A stretch of DNA of 64,000 nucleotides from an uncultured bacterium (GTDB lineage Bacteria > Planctomycetota > JAJSAM01 > JAJVHW01): NCBI GenBank assembly GCA_937996235.1, contig CALKVK010000025.1:62001-126000 (forward strand). Direction: 5' to 3'. The notes under the pieces were generated by a model. It saw only the letters and a program-made list of their open reading frames with translations. It was not told the DNA's origin and ran no database searches. Shown here in pieces: positions 18,289 through 28,200 of this stretch; position 1 is the first letter of the stretch, and the number at the start of each line of letters is the position of its first letter. A program made the translations under genes and the position numbers.

Positions 18289-19578
18289 ATGCGCAGCCTC
18301 CTCGCCACGCTCGTCCTCGGACTCGTCGTGCTCGTCGCGGGCAGCGCCCCGCTCGAGGCGGGCGAGCCCGACGCGAAGGAGCTGAAGGCGCGCGAGAAGT
18401 GCGCGGCGGGGCTCGTCGAATGGGCGCGCTGGTGTGCCGCGAACGGCGCCCCGCAGGCCGGCGGCGAGGCTCTCGCCGAAGCGCTCGGACTCGGGGCGGA
18501 CGCGTCGGTCACGGGCGACGTCGCCGCGGCGCTCGAGAGCGCCCCCGCCCCCGGCGACGAAGCGGACGCCGTCGCCCGCGGACGCCGCACGCACGGACCG
18601 AAGATCGCGAAGCTGTACGACGCGCTCGCCGACCTGAAGCACGAGCCCGCCGACACGACGCGCTTCGACGGCTACGTGCTGCGCGCCCTCGCGTGGGAGC
18701 CGGTCAAGGCGCGCGGGCGGAAGGTCGCGCAGTGGATCGGCGGCGAGGACGACGCGGGACGCGTCGCGCGGCTCCTGCCCCGCGCCTGGCAGGCGGCGGG
18801 CGCGGGCGACGCGCGCGAGCCGCTCGACGACCTCGCCGCGAAGCGCGCGACGGAAGGGCTCCTGCTCCTCGGCTCCGCCGACCACGAGCTCGTCGCGTTC
18901 GTCTCGCTGCCGCGCGACTGGAAGCGCGGGCGGGCGCTGCCGGCGCTCGTGGGTGTCGAGGGCGCCGGCTGCGCGTTCGAGGGCTACGCGAAGGCGTCGG
19001 TCGCGGCGCGCGGGTCGCGCGGCGTCATCGGCGTCTACCCGATGACGCTCTCGAACACGAACGCGCTCGAGAAGGCGAAGTACCCGTGGTACGAGCAGGC
19101 GACGCTCGACACGCACGGCAAGGACGTGCTGAGCCGCCTCGCGTTCGACCGCGCGGGCGTCGAAGCGCTCCTCGACCTGCTGCGCGAGCACCTCGGCGCC
19201 GAGGAGCGCGTCTTCCTGACCGGCTTCAGCGGCGGCGGCCAGTTCACGTACTACGAGCTGCTGCAGGCGCCGTCACGCGTGCGCGGCGCCGTCCCCTGCT
19301 GCGGCAACTTCGGCGGAGCGGGCACCGCGGGCGCCCCCGGCGCGGGAGACGGCGGCGGTCCGCCGGTGCTGCTCCTCACGGGCGACACCGACCCGCACCG
19401 CGAGTTCACGCACGGCAACAAGGACATGCCCGGCATCGAGCCGCAGACCGACCTCGCGGAGAAGGCGCTCGCCTCGCTCGGCTACACGCACGTCCAGCGG
19501 CGCATGGTGAAGGCGGGCCACAGTCCGCTCCATCCGCAGGTCTGGGACTTCGTGGACGAGGTCCTCTCGGCCCGCTGA
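18289..19578 (+). CDS. Secreted alpha/beta hydrolase, PHB-depolymerase/esterase-like
   Basis: A 429-residue protein with a signal peptide (cut near EAG, residue 25) and a C-terminal alpha/beta-hydrolase domain from about residue 185. The catalytic triad can be placed: Ser314 in GFSGGGQF, Asp366 or Asp368 in LTGDTDPH and His411 in KAGHSPL. The oxyanion-side strand reads RALPALVGVEGAG. This order matches the LpqC/PHB-depolymerase and dienelactone-hydrolase-like esterases. The N-terminal 160 residues are helical and of unknown role. Substrate is not predictable, probably an ester in the periplasm or outside. Confidence 0.82.
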   Translation: MRSLLATLVLGLVVLVAGSAPLEAGEPDAKELKAREKCAAGLVEWARWCAANGAPQAGGEALAEALGLGADASVTGDVAAALESAPAPGDEADAVARGRRTHGPKIAKLYDALADLKHEPADTTRFDGYVLRALAWEPVKARGRKVAQWIGGEDDAGRVARLLPRAWQAAGAGDAREPLDDLAAKRATEGLLLLGSADHELVAFVSLPRDWKRGRALPALVGVEGAGCAFEGYAKASVAARGSRGVIGVYPMTLSNTNALEKAKYPWYEQATLDTHGKDVLSRLAFDRAGVEALLDLLREHLGAEERVFLTGFSGGGQFTYYELLQAPSRVRGAVPCCGNFGGAGTAGAPGAGDGGGPPVLLLTGDTDPHREFTHGNKDMPGIEPQTDLAEKALASLGYTHVQRRMVKAGHSPLHPQVWDFVDEVLSAR

Positions 19579-19689
19579 GACACCGCGCGAATCGCCCGCT
19601 GGGTCGGCACGCGAATCGAGCGTCCCGCGGCGCGCACGCGCGCCGGGGGACGTCGCTGTCACCCGTGGGAGCCGGGCGGTCCGCGCAGG

Positions 19690-20436
19690 TCAGCGGCTGC
19701 CGCCGCCGCCCGAGCCGCCGCCACCGCCACCTCCGCCGGAGCCGCCGCCGTTGCGGCCGCCGCCCGGAGGCGGGGGCGGGGGAGGAGGCGGCGGGGGCGG
19801 ACGGTCGCCGCCGTCACCACCGTCGCCACCGGAGCCGCCGCCGCCCGAGCCCCCACCGGAGCCGCCCGAGCCGCCGCTCCCGCCGGAGCCCCCGCTTCCG
19901 CCGGAGCCGCCGCCCCCGCCGTTGCCGCCGCCGCGCGGCGGACGACGTCCCCCGCCATCGGGCGGCGGAGGAGGAGGCGGAGGGGGCGGGGGAGGCGGGT
20001 TGCCCGAGCCGTCGCCGCCGCGCGGAGGCGGGGGCGGAGGGGGAGGAGGCGGCGGAGGACGGTCACCGCCCTCGTCGCCGCCACCGCCGTTCCCGCCTCC
20101 GTTGCCGCCGGGCGGCGGAGGAGGGGGCGGCGGGGGCGGGCGCCGGCCGGGGTCGTCGCAGCCCGGGGGAGGAGGCGGCGGAGGAGGGGGAGGCGGCGGA
20201 GGCGGACGGTCCGTCTCGTCGTCCGCGGCGGCGCCGGCCGCGGCCGACGTGCCCGTCATCCCCCGGAACGTGCGCCCCGCGAGAGCGTCGAAGCGGCTCA
20301 CGAGCGAGAACGACGCGCTGCGCGCCGCGCCCATGCCGTCGCCGCCTGCCGCCCATGCGGGCGCCGTCGCGAGCCCTAGCACGCACGCGGCGAGCACCGC
20401 GGCGCGGGCGCGACCCGTCTGCCTGACCTGCCTCAT
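19690..20436 (-). CDS. Secreted poly-proline/poly-glycine protein
   Basis: A 248-residue protein with a signal peptide (cut near AWA, residue 29) and a short ordered section up to about residue 75. The rest is almost entirely five runs of 10 to 14 consecutive prolines alternating with Gly/Ser/Asn/Arg-rich segments, including about six GGS triplets. Long polyproline runs form rigid PPII helices; such proteins are typically cell-wall or surface spacers. The runs would stall ribosomes without elongation factor P. The ATG at 20436 is preceded by GGGAGGAG. The opposite strand is also open, but the signal peptide and ribosome site support this strand. Confidence 0.75.
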   Translation of the reverse strand: MRQVRQTGRARAAVLAACVLGLATAPAWAAGGDGMGAARSASFSLVSRFDALAGRTFRGMTGTSAAAGAAADDETDRPPPPPPPPPPPPPPGCDDPGRRPPPPPPPPPPGGNGGGNGGGGDEGGDRPPPPPPPPPPPPRGGDGSGNPPPPPPPPPPPPPDGGGRRPPRGGGNGGGGGSGGSGGSGGSGGSGGSGGGSGGGGSGGDGGDGGDRPPPPPPPPPPPPGGGRNGGGSGGGGGGGGSGGGGSR

Positions 20437-20658
20437 CCGGAACTCCTCCCTGCCGCACGCCGCCCGGCCCCCTCGGGGACCGGAACGTCCTGCCCGACCC
20501 GGCGTCGCGGCCACTGCCGACGGCGTTGCGCGGAGCGCGCGACCGTCATGTGGGAGAGCGTACGCAGCCTGCCTTGCGCAATCCTTACGGGTCGCGCGAG
20601 ATCGTCGCGGGTGCGGGCGAGAGCCCGCGCGCCGGCCTCCGCCGCGAACGCCACCCAG

Positions 20659-20901
20659 GCGGGGACAGGGCTGCCCATCTGCCGTTCCCGTCCGCCGGAA
20701 CAGCCCGCTCCGACGGTCGCCTGCGGCGCGCTGCACCCCCCGCGCGTCGGCACCGGGCGCCGCCCGGCGTCAGGCTCGGCGCGGCCTCAGCGCGACGTCG
20801 CGCGCCGCCTTCGGCGTCCGGTCGGCGGAGGGCGTCCGCTGACGGTCCGGAGCCGGCGCGAGCTTTGCGCGATAAAGGCAAAAAGGCAGCCCTGTCCCCA
20901 C
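20659..20901. repeat. Inverted-terminal-repeat element, copy 2
   Basis: About 240 bp within the 492-base gap between 20436 and 20929. The left end reads GCGGGGACAGGGCTGCCC, and the right end is the complement of GTGGGGACAGGGCTGCC followed by TTTTTGCCTTTA. The right-end hairpin is imperfect here (CTTT-gcgcgat-AAAG). The remaining flank, 20437-20658, shows no gene. Confidence 0.8.
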
Positions 20902-20928
20902 TGCGCTCGTGCCGGGCTCGTCGGGACG

Positions 20929-22185
20929 CTACTCCAGCGTGATCGCCGTCCAGGTCGACGGATTGGCGACATCGACGGACGACGCGGGTGCGGCGCTTCC
21001 GTCGGCGGGCGGCAGGCCGGACCACAGTTCCAGCTTGCCGGCGACCCCGGCGCTGGCGACGGCGATCTTGGTGAACGGAGGCACGTCGAGCAGCGCGGCC
21101 GAGAGCCAGACCTCGTACGTGCCGGGACCGTCGCTCGGATAGAGGAACCCGCCGAGGCCCGCGATCTCCGCCTTCCGCTGGGACTTCCAGTGGCGGCCGT
21201 CCCACGCGAACACCTCGACCGCGACGACGTCGGTCTTCCCGCTCTTCGCCTTGAGCACGAGCCGCCGCGACTCCGCGCTGAGACTCGTATCGGCGGGGCG
21301 CGGATGCACGAGCACCTCGACGGACGTGAGCCGTCCCGCATCCTTCGCGAGGTGCCCGCTCACGGTCACGCCTCCGGCGGCACCCGCGCGGTGGTGCGCC
21401 GTGAGCGGGCCGTCGGGAGTCGGCGCCTCGTCGGGGACACCATCGAGCGCAGGGTGGCTCAGCCAGGCGTACAGGCGCTCGACGAGGCGATCCTCGAGAC
21501 CCGGTACGGATCCGAAGAGCTTCGTGCCGTGCTTTCCCGCGGGCCCGCGCACGACGACGCCCTCGATGAACGACTCCTTCGAGATGAGCTTCTGCAGGGG
21601 CTTGACGGCCTTCGCGTCGTCGCCTTCGTTGACGACGACCGCCACGGGACGCTCGTTCCAGCCCTTCGTGTACACCGCTATGCCGATGGTGCTCGGCAGT
21701 CCGCCCGCGGCGACGAGCCCGACCACCTTCGCGTCCGCGGCGGCCGCGTTGGTCAGCGCGATGGCACCTTGCCCGTCGCCCAGCAACGCGACTCCGTCGT
21801 CTCGGGCACCGAGCTCCTCACGGACGTACTTCAGAGCGGCGGCGGCATCGAAGTTCATGCCCTCCATCCCCTTGGTGATGTCGCCCGAGAGCGCGGCGAC
21901 CGGATCGCTCAAGCGGTGCTCGACCGTGACGAGCGTGATGCCGCACGCATTGCAGCGCGCGCTGAGCGAGTCCCAGACCGTCGGCCGCCGGCCCATCTCG
22001 GCGACGGCGACGACGGCCGGACGCCCCGTCGCGCCGCCGTCCGGCGCGAAGACGCGCACGTTGACGGTGCTGTCGTCGGACGTCTTCAGGCGCTGCGTCG
22101 TAGGAGTTGCGTCGGCGACGCGTACACCGAGCGCGAGCCCGACAGTCACCAGCACCGCGGTGGAAAGCACGGTCCGTCGCGTCAT
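20929..22185 (-). CDS. Secreted alpha/beta-hydrolase-fold protein lacking the nucleophile
   Basis: A 418-residue protein with a Sec signal peptide (cut near ADA, residue about 26). An alpha/beta-hydrolase-like domain follows: strand RPAVVAVAEMGRR, then VREELGARDDGVALLGDGQG. The last motif sits at the nucleophile elbow, where active members have G-x-S-x-G; here it is G-D-G-Q-G, so the serine (or cysteine) is absent. The C-terminal 170 residues form a beta-rich domain with VSGHLAKDAGRLTSVEVLVH and WDGRHWKSQRKAEIAGLG. Enzyme activity is doubtful; a binding role is more likely. The ATG at 22185 has GAAGGGG upstream. Confidence 0.75.
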   Translation of the reverse strand: MTRRTVLSTAVLVTVGLALGVRVADATPTTQRLKTSDDSTVNVRVFAPDGGATGRPAVVAVAEMGRRPTVWDSLSARCNACGITLVTVEHRLSDPVAALSGDITKGMEGMNFDAAAALKYVREELGARDDGVALLGDGQGAIALTNAAAADAKVVGLVAAGGLPSTIGIAVYTKGWNERPVAVVVNEGDDAKAVKPLQKLISKESFIEGVVVRGPAGKHGTKLFGSVPGLEDRLVERLYAWLSHPALDGVPDEAPTPDGPLTAHHRAGAAGGVTVSGHLAKDAGRLTSVEVLVHPRPADTSLSAESRRLVLKAKSGKTDVVAVEVFAWDGRHWKSQRKAEIAGLGGFLYPSDGPGTYEVWLSAALLDVPPFTKIAVASAGVAGKLELWSGLPPADGSAAPASSVDVANPSTWTAITLE

Positions 22186-22417
22186 GCTGCACCCCTTCTC
22201 GCGCCCGGCTGGCCCGGACCCTCACGGGACGCACGCACGAGAGCCGTCCAGCGCTCGGCGTTGCGCCGCCCTCTCCTCCGCGCAGGATGCCGCCTGCGAC
22301 GCGCACCGTGCACGCCGCACCCGCGCAGCACGTGGATTGCGCCGCGCCCCCGTCACGACGTGCGCGAGCCTCATGACAGGGCAGGGCTCCGGAAACCCTA
22401 CCCGATCGCCGCGCGGC

Positions 22418-22690
22418 CTACCCGCCCGAGATCGCCTGGTGGATCAGGATCTCGTCGCCGTCGGCGAGCGCGTGGTCCGCGAACGTCGTGCGCGGGAGCG
22501 AGCGGCCGTTCAGCAGGCAGAGCACGTGCGGACGGAGTGCGCCCGTCTCCTGCAGCACGTGCCGACGGAGGTTGGGGTAGACGGCGCACGCGGCGTCGAG
22601 CGCCGCGCCCACCGTCTGCCCCTCGACGGCGATCCTGTCCGCGCCGACGGCCGTCCGCAGCACCGACGGCAGGACCAGCGTCGCCTTCAC
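22418..22690 (-). CDS. MoaD/ThiS-family ubiquitin-like sulfur carrier
   Basis: A 90-residue beta-grasp protein ending in ISGG. The C-terminal Gly-Gly is where MoaD, ThiS and related carriers are adenylated by an E1-like enzyme and receive sulfur as a thiocarboxylate. Typical core features are the V-G-A-A-L-D-A-A turn, LLNGRSL and FADHALADGDEILIHQAISG. The start is a GTG whose GTGA overlaps the stop of the BNR-repeat gene by four bases, implying translational coupling. No molybdopterin or thiamine genes lie nearby, so the acceptor is unknown; it may serve the coupled partner or a scattered pathway. Confidence 0.88.
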   Translation of the reverse strand: MKATLVLPSVLRTAVGADRIAVEGQTVGAALDAACAVYPNLRRHVLQETGALRPHVLCLLNGRSLPRTTFADHALADGDEILIHQAISGG

Positions 22691-23808
22691 TCCACGACCG
22701 CGGCCGTGACCGAGTGGATCGTCGGCAGGTACTCCGCCGCGACGCCCCAGCTCGCTCCTCCGTCGCCGCTCGCGAACACCGTCCCGCCCTGCGTGCCGAA
22801 GTAGACGCCGCACGGATCGAGCGCGTCGGAGGTCATCGCCTGGCGCAGCACGCTCACGTACGCGTGCTTGCGCGGCAGCCCCTTCGAGGAGTTCTTCCAC
22901 TTCCCGCCGCGCCCGTAGCGGTAGACGGCGAGCGCGCCGTTCGTGGCGCGGAAGCTGTAGCCCTCGGGCTCGAGCGGGATGACGTAGCACGCCCCGGGAT
23001 CGTTCGCGTCGAGCGCGAGACCGAAGCCGAAGTCGTACGGCAGGCCCGCGTCGATGCGCGTCCACGTGTCGCCGTGGTCCGTCGAGCGGTAGACGCCGAC
23101 GTGGTTCTGCTGGAAGAGCACGCCCGGCGCCGTCGGGTGCACGAGCAGCTTGTGCACGCACGAGAAGACCTCGGTCTGCTCGGGCGCGCCGACGTACGGC
23201 GCGACGCACGTGTTGATCGGCTTCCACGTGGCGCCGCCGTCGTCGGTGCGGAACGCGCCCGCGGCGGAGACCGCGGCCCACATGCGCCGCGGGTCGTGCG
23301 GATCGATCTGGAAGCTGTGCAGGCACTGACCGCCGGCGCCCGGCGACCAGTCGGCGCGCGTCTCGTGCTCGTTCAGGCCCGTGACGGGCGCCCACGACTT
23401 GCCGGAGTCGTCGCTGCGGAAGAGACCCGCCGGCGCGGTGCCCATGTAGAGCACCTTCTTCTGCTTCGCCGGGCCCGGCGTGATGTTCCAGATCTTCGAC
23501 CCCTGGTCGATGCCGTACTTCTGCGCGAAGTCGGCCGCCTTCTCGTTCAGCTTCGGGAACTCGGGCAGCTTCTCGCAGGCCTTGAACTTCAAGGACTTGA
23601 GCGGCGCCGACTGCAGCGAGATGCCGAACGCGAAGTGCGACGCGCCGGCGTGCAGTGTGGGCGTGCCGCGCGTGTCGAGCACCGCGTACGGCACCGACCA
23701 GCCCTTCAGGTGCGGTCCGGAGACCGTCCACCGCTTCCTTCCCGTGCCCGACTCGAGCAGGAAGAGACCGCGCTTCGTACCGACCGTCAGGATGACCCTT
23801 CGCGCCAT
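22687..23808 (-). CDS. BNR/sialidase-like beta-propeller protein
   Basis: A 373-residue cytoplasmic-looking protein (no signal peptide). Several blades carry the S-x-D-x-G-x-(S/T)-W Asp-box of BNR repeats: RSDDSGKSWAPV, RTDDGGATWKPI, RSTDHGDTWTRI and ASGDGGASW. It also has HPTAPGVLFQQNHVGVYRST, as in VPS10/photosystem-stability-factor-like propellers. True sialidase active-site Arg and Glu residues are not evident, so it is probably a structural or binding propeller. ATG 23808 has GGAGG upstream. It is the first gene of a two-gene unit with the MoaD-like protein. Confidence 0.85.
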   Translation of the reverse strand: MARRVILTVGTKRGLFLLESGTGRKRWTVSGPHLKGWSVPYAVLDTRGTPTLHAGASHFAFGISLQSAPLKSLKFKACEKLPEFPKLNEKAADFAQKYGIDQGSKIWNITPGPAKQKKVLYMGTAPAGLFRSDDSGKSWAPVTGLNEHETRADWSPGAGGQCLHSFQIDPHDPRRMWAAVSAAGAFRTDDGGATWKPINTCVAPYVGAPEQTEVFSCVHKLLVHPTAPGVLFQQNHVGVYRSTDHGDTWTRIDAGLPYDFGFGLALDANDPGACYVIPLEPEGYSFRATNGALAVYRYGRGGKWKNSSKGLPRKHAYVSVLRQAMTSDALDPCGVYFGTQGGTVFASGDGGASWGVAAEYLPTIHSVTAAVVE

Positions 23809-23890
23809 GCGTCCACCTCCGGGCCCCGTACGATACGCGCCCGCGCGAGTTCCGCCACGGAGGGCGCGCGCAACGGCGCGGGCGCGTCGG

Positions 23891-25195
23891 CTACCGCGAC
23901 CGCGCGGGCACGAGGACGTGGCTCGCGTCCGCCGTCCGGGCGGACCACGTGTAGGCGAGCGGACGGTAGCCCGGGACGCGCACGCGTACGTCGACCTGGA
24001 TCGCGCGCCACGCGTCCGATGTGTCGCCGCGGGCGGTGCGTGCACGGCACTGCGCGGAGATTGCCGACGCGTCGATCGTGGGCGTCGCGCCGTCGGGAGT
24101 CCTCACGCCACGCACCAGAGTGGAGAGCCGCGGCGCGATGCCGAGGAACTCGACGTCCACCGCGTCGCCCGCATCCAAGGTCACCAGCACGTCGGCACGA
24201 CCCGCGAGCCGCAGATCGCACGACGCGTCGCGTGCGCGGTCGTGCGACGACTCCTCGAACGTGCCGAGATCGAAGCCGCCGCCCGGCGCGGCCCACAGCT
24301 CGCCGAGATCCTCGGCGGCGCGCCCCGCGAACGCGCGGGCGGGACCTGGACTCCGGCGCCCGTCCCTGCGGCGCCGCGGTCGCGCCCACGGCGGATCTTC
24401 ACTGTCGTTCCAGCCGAACCGCGGCTCGTCGTCCCACTCGCGCCACACGCGCGCGCGGCGCAGCGGCTCGCCGGTCTCGTCGACGACGTGGGCGCGTGCG
24501 CGGAAGCTGCGCGGCATGCGCAGGTCGAGCGTGATGCTCCGGCTGCCCTCCACGACGACGAACTCGGCCGGGTCGTGCGCCGACGCGCGCTGCTTCGGGC
24601 ACGCGACGCGGTAGAGGCCCGTGTGGAGCCCCACCACCTCGCAGCCGCCGACCGGCACGCGCTCCCAGACGAGGCGCGCGTCCCCCGCCGTCCAGACGTC
24701 GTCCCCCGGAACTGAGAGCCACCAGAGCGAGACGGTCGTCGCGAGCGGCTCCCCCGAGTCGGCGTCGCGACAGGCGATGCGCAGCGTGCACGGACCGGCT
24801 GCGCCGGGGAGCGCGGGCAGAACCTGCGGCGCTGCGAACTCGTCCTGTGCCGACGACACGGGTGCGTCCGTGGCGACGTGCCCGCGAGGCGTGCGCGTCG
24901 TGCGGCCTGCCACGTCGTGCGCGGTCGCGCCTTCCGCCCTCGCATCGACCGAGAGCGCGCCGGTCGGCCGCGTGCCGCGCCCGGCCGCGTCTCGGCGCGG
25001 CACCGTCGTGCTCTCGGCGGTCGCCCACACGGCGAGCGCCGCCACGATCGGCAGTCCCGGACCGAGCACCAACGCCATTCCCCACGCCACGTCGACGAGC
25101 GCACGCATGCCCTGCCCAACGAGCGGCACGGACTCCGGTTCGGAGGCGGGCTCACGCGGCTGCGCGCGGACGCCGCGCGCAGCAGGCACGAGCAT
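23891..25195 (-). CDS. Membrane-anchored CarboxypepD_reg-like protein, paralogue A
   Basis: A 434-residue protein from the ATG at 25195. One transmembrane segment follows (VAWGMALVLGPGLPIVAALA). A low-complexity linker leads to a CarboxypepD_reg-like domain (CRDADSGEPLATTVSLWWL...VGLHTGLYRVACP), then VVDETGEPLRRARVWREW and a basic PPWARPRRRR run. The paralogue at 28663-29874 aligns along the whole length, including MPRSFR and the PPWARPRRR run. The paralogue starts at the methionine equivalent to ATG 25108 here, so that is a serious alternative start. No enzymatic motif; probably a surface protein working with the repeat protein it diverges from. Confidence 0.75.
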   Translation of the reverse strand: MLVPAARGVRAQPREPASEPESVPLVGQGMRALVDVAWGMALVLGPGLPIVAALAVWATAESTTVPRRDAAGRGTRPTGALSVDARAEGATAHDVAGRTTRTPRGHVATDAPVSSAQDEFAAPQVLPALPGAAGPCTLRIACRDADSGEPLATTVSLWWLSVPGDDVWTAGDARLVWERVPVGGCEVVGLHTGLYRVACPKQRASAHDPAEFVVVEGSRSITLDLRMPRSFRARAHVVDETGEPLRRARVWREWDDEPRFGWNDSEDPPWARPRRRRDGRRSPGPARAFAGRAAEDLGELWAAPGGGFDLGTFEESSHDRARDASCDLRLAGRADVLVTLDAGDAVDVEFLGIAPRLSTLVRGVRTPDGATPTIDASAISAQCRARTARGDTSDAWRAIQVDVRVRVPGYRPLAYTWSARTADASHVLVPARSR

Positions 25196-25272
25196 CTCCG
25201 AACCCTCGAAGGTGCTGCACGTTCCGTGGACGATGGGCGGGCCGCGCGCCCGCGCCGCGTCCGGGGAGGTGG

Positions 25273-28200
25273 ATGGCGAGCCGACACCGACCGACTGCCG
25301 TGCTGGTCGTCGCCATGGTGACGCTGCTCGTCGTCGCCGGCGTCGGCTTCCGGGCGTGCAGCGCTCCACGCGCACGCACCGACGGGGCGCGCACGGGCAC
25401 GCCCCACGCCGACGCACCGACGCCGGCGCGGCGCACGTCGCCGACGCAGGGCGACGAACCACCCGCCGCGCCCGACGCGGACCCGTCGCGTGCCGAGTTG
25501 CACGTGACGGTGCGCACCGCGCGCGGCGCCGTCGTCGCGGGAGCGATCGTGGAGGTGCGCAGCGGTCCCGCGCCGGATCCGTTCGCAGCGCCAACCAACG
25601 CGCCGACGCTGCTCGCGTCCTGCCCCACCGACGACGCGGGGCACGCGACGCTCGTGGACCTCGCACCCGACACGGCCGTGCGCGTCGTCGCGCGCGTGCC
25701 GGGCCGGCTCGCGGGCCAGCGCAGCGTCGTCACGCCCGGCGCGGGGACCTCGCTCGACGTCGAGGTGCTCGTCGGCACGGCGCACACCCTGCGCGGACAT
25801 GTGCGCGCGCCCGACGGCGCGCCGCTCGAAGGCGCGGTCGTGCAGATCGGCGACGGCCACGTGCACCGAAGCGTCGCGGCGCCGGACGGCCGGTGGGAGC
25901 TGCCCGACCTGCCGTGGGGCACACACGAGGTGCGCGCGGCGCGCCGCGCGATGCGCCCGCTCGTCGTCGCGCGCGTCGACGTGCCGCTCGCCACGGACCT
26001 CGATCTCGTGCTCGAGCCGCCGGCCGTCCTCACCGGCACGGTGACGGACGCGGAGACGGGCGCGCCGCTCGAAGGCGTCCATGTGAGCGCCGGGATCTTC
26101 TGGGGGCTGCACGGCCACGGCGAGGCCGTGTCGGACACCGACGGGCGCTACGCGATCGACACTCTGCCGACCGGAATCGTCAACCACGTGACGGCCACGC
26201 GCGCGGGCTACCGGCTGCCGACGCCGGACGCCGGTCTGCGCGCCGTGCAGATCGGGATGACCGCCGGGCGCACGACCGTCCACGAGCTGGCCCTGCTCCC
26301 GTCGCGCGGCGACGACGGACGCATCGCCGATGCGCGGCTGCACGGCATCGTGCGCGGTCCGGACGGCCCGGTCGCGGGAGTGACCGTGCGGCTCCAAGGG
26401 GGCGCCGGGCGCGCGACGTGCACGAGCGGCGACGGCGGCGCGTACGAGTTCGCGCCGCTCGTGCCCGGCGAGTGGTCCGTGTTCGTGCTCGAGAGCGCGC
26501 GCGGTCTCTACGACGCGGCTGCGGCCGACGCATCGCGCGGTCCCGCGCGCATCCGCGTCGGTGTCGCCGAGGACCGCGAACACGACATCGCGCTCGTGCG
26601 CGGCGTCACGCTCAACGGACGTGTGGTGACGACGAGCGGCGACGGCATCGCGGGCGCGCGCTTCGGCGCGACGACGACCGATGCAGACGGTCGCTTCCGG
26701 TTGGCCGGTCTGCGCCCGGGCGAGCACGTCGATGTGTACGTCGAAGCGCGCGGTTTCGTCCGCGCGCTGCACGCGGCGGACGTGCCGGAGAGCGGCGACG
26801 GCAGCGAGGTCACGGTCGTCCTCGAACGCTGCGGCACCGTGCGCGGCACAGTGACGTGCGACGCCGGCGAGCTGCCCGGCGACGTGCGCGTGCGCGTCGT
26901 CGCGCGCACGGGCGGCGTGCTGCCGGGGCCGTCCGGCGCGCCGGACATCCGCACGTCCGACGACGCGCTGCCCGACGCGGACGGTCGCTACACGTGCGCG
27001 CTGCCGTGGACGACGGGCGGCGAGTTCGTGGTCGAGGCGGAGGCGCCGGGGCGCCCCGTCGCGCGCAGCGCGCCCGTGCGCATCGAGCGCGGCCACGACG
27101 TCTACGAGGTCGACGTGCGGATCGAAGCGGGCGCGACGTTGCAGGGTGTCGTGCTCGACGCCGCGACGGACGCGCCGCTCGCGGGAGCGTTCGTGCGCGT
27201 CGGCGGCGGCCCGAACGCGAGCGTCGCCGCGGTGAGCGCCGCCGACGGCACGTTCGTCGTGCGCGGCGTCACGACATCGGCGCCGCGCATCGGGCTCTTC
27301 GTCAGCGCATGGGACCATGTGGATGCGAGCGTGAACATGGCGCCCGGCGACGCGTCGGACCTCACGGTGCGACTGGAACGCGCGGCGTCGATCGCGGGAC
27401 GCGTCGTCGCGGAGGACGGCGCGCCCGTCGCCGGCGTGCGCGTGTCGGCGGGGACCCTCCCCGGGCGCACCGTCGTCACGGGTGCGGACGGCGCGTTCGA
27501 GATCCGCGGACTCCCGCGGGTCATCTGGTCGCTCGACGTCGAGCCCGCGACGACGAGCGGACCCGCGATCGCGCGCCGCACCGTCGAGGACATCGCGCCG
27601 GACACGCGCGACCTGGTCGTGCTCGTCCACCCGGGCCTGCGCATCGCGGGGCGCGTGGTCCTCGCCGACGGTCGCGGCGCGGCCGACGTGATGGTGCGCG
27701 CGGTCGCGTCCGGTACGCGGATCACGAACGCATCGCCGTACGCGTCCACCTCGGGCGACGGCCGCTTCGTGATCGCCGGGCTCGCGGCAGGCGCGTACGA
27801 CGTCACCGCCACGCCGAACACGCGGTCGCCCTACGCGGGCGACGCGGCCGCGTGCTTCCCCACGCAGTTGCCCGCGGTGCGTGCGGGAGACGAGGGCGTC
27901 GAGATCGTGCTGCGCAGCGGCTGGACGATCTCGGGCAGCGTCGTCGACGCGCGCGGCGAGCGCGTCTCCGGCCTGTGGCTCGAAGCGGGCGGAGCGACGA
28001 CGCAGAGTGCACACGACGGCACGTTCACGTTTTCGGGCCTGCGCCCCGGACGCCACACGATCCGCGCGGTCCCGACGCAGGCGGCGCCGGCATTCGCGGC
28101 CGTCGAGGGCGGCGAGGACGTCGCCGCCGGCGCGCGCGACGTGCGGCTCGTCGCCGTCGCGGGGGCGTCGCTCGGCGGACGCGTCGTGGACGCGGCGGGC

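Noticed and set aside
19751..20842. Plus-strand frame opposite the polyproline gene
   Set aside because: It is equally low-complexity but lacks a signal peptide and ribosome site and runs on through the repeat element, whereas the minus strand has both and a clear stop.
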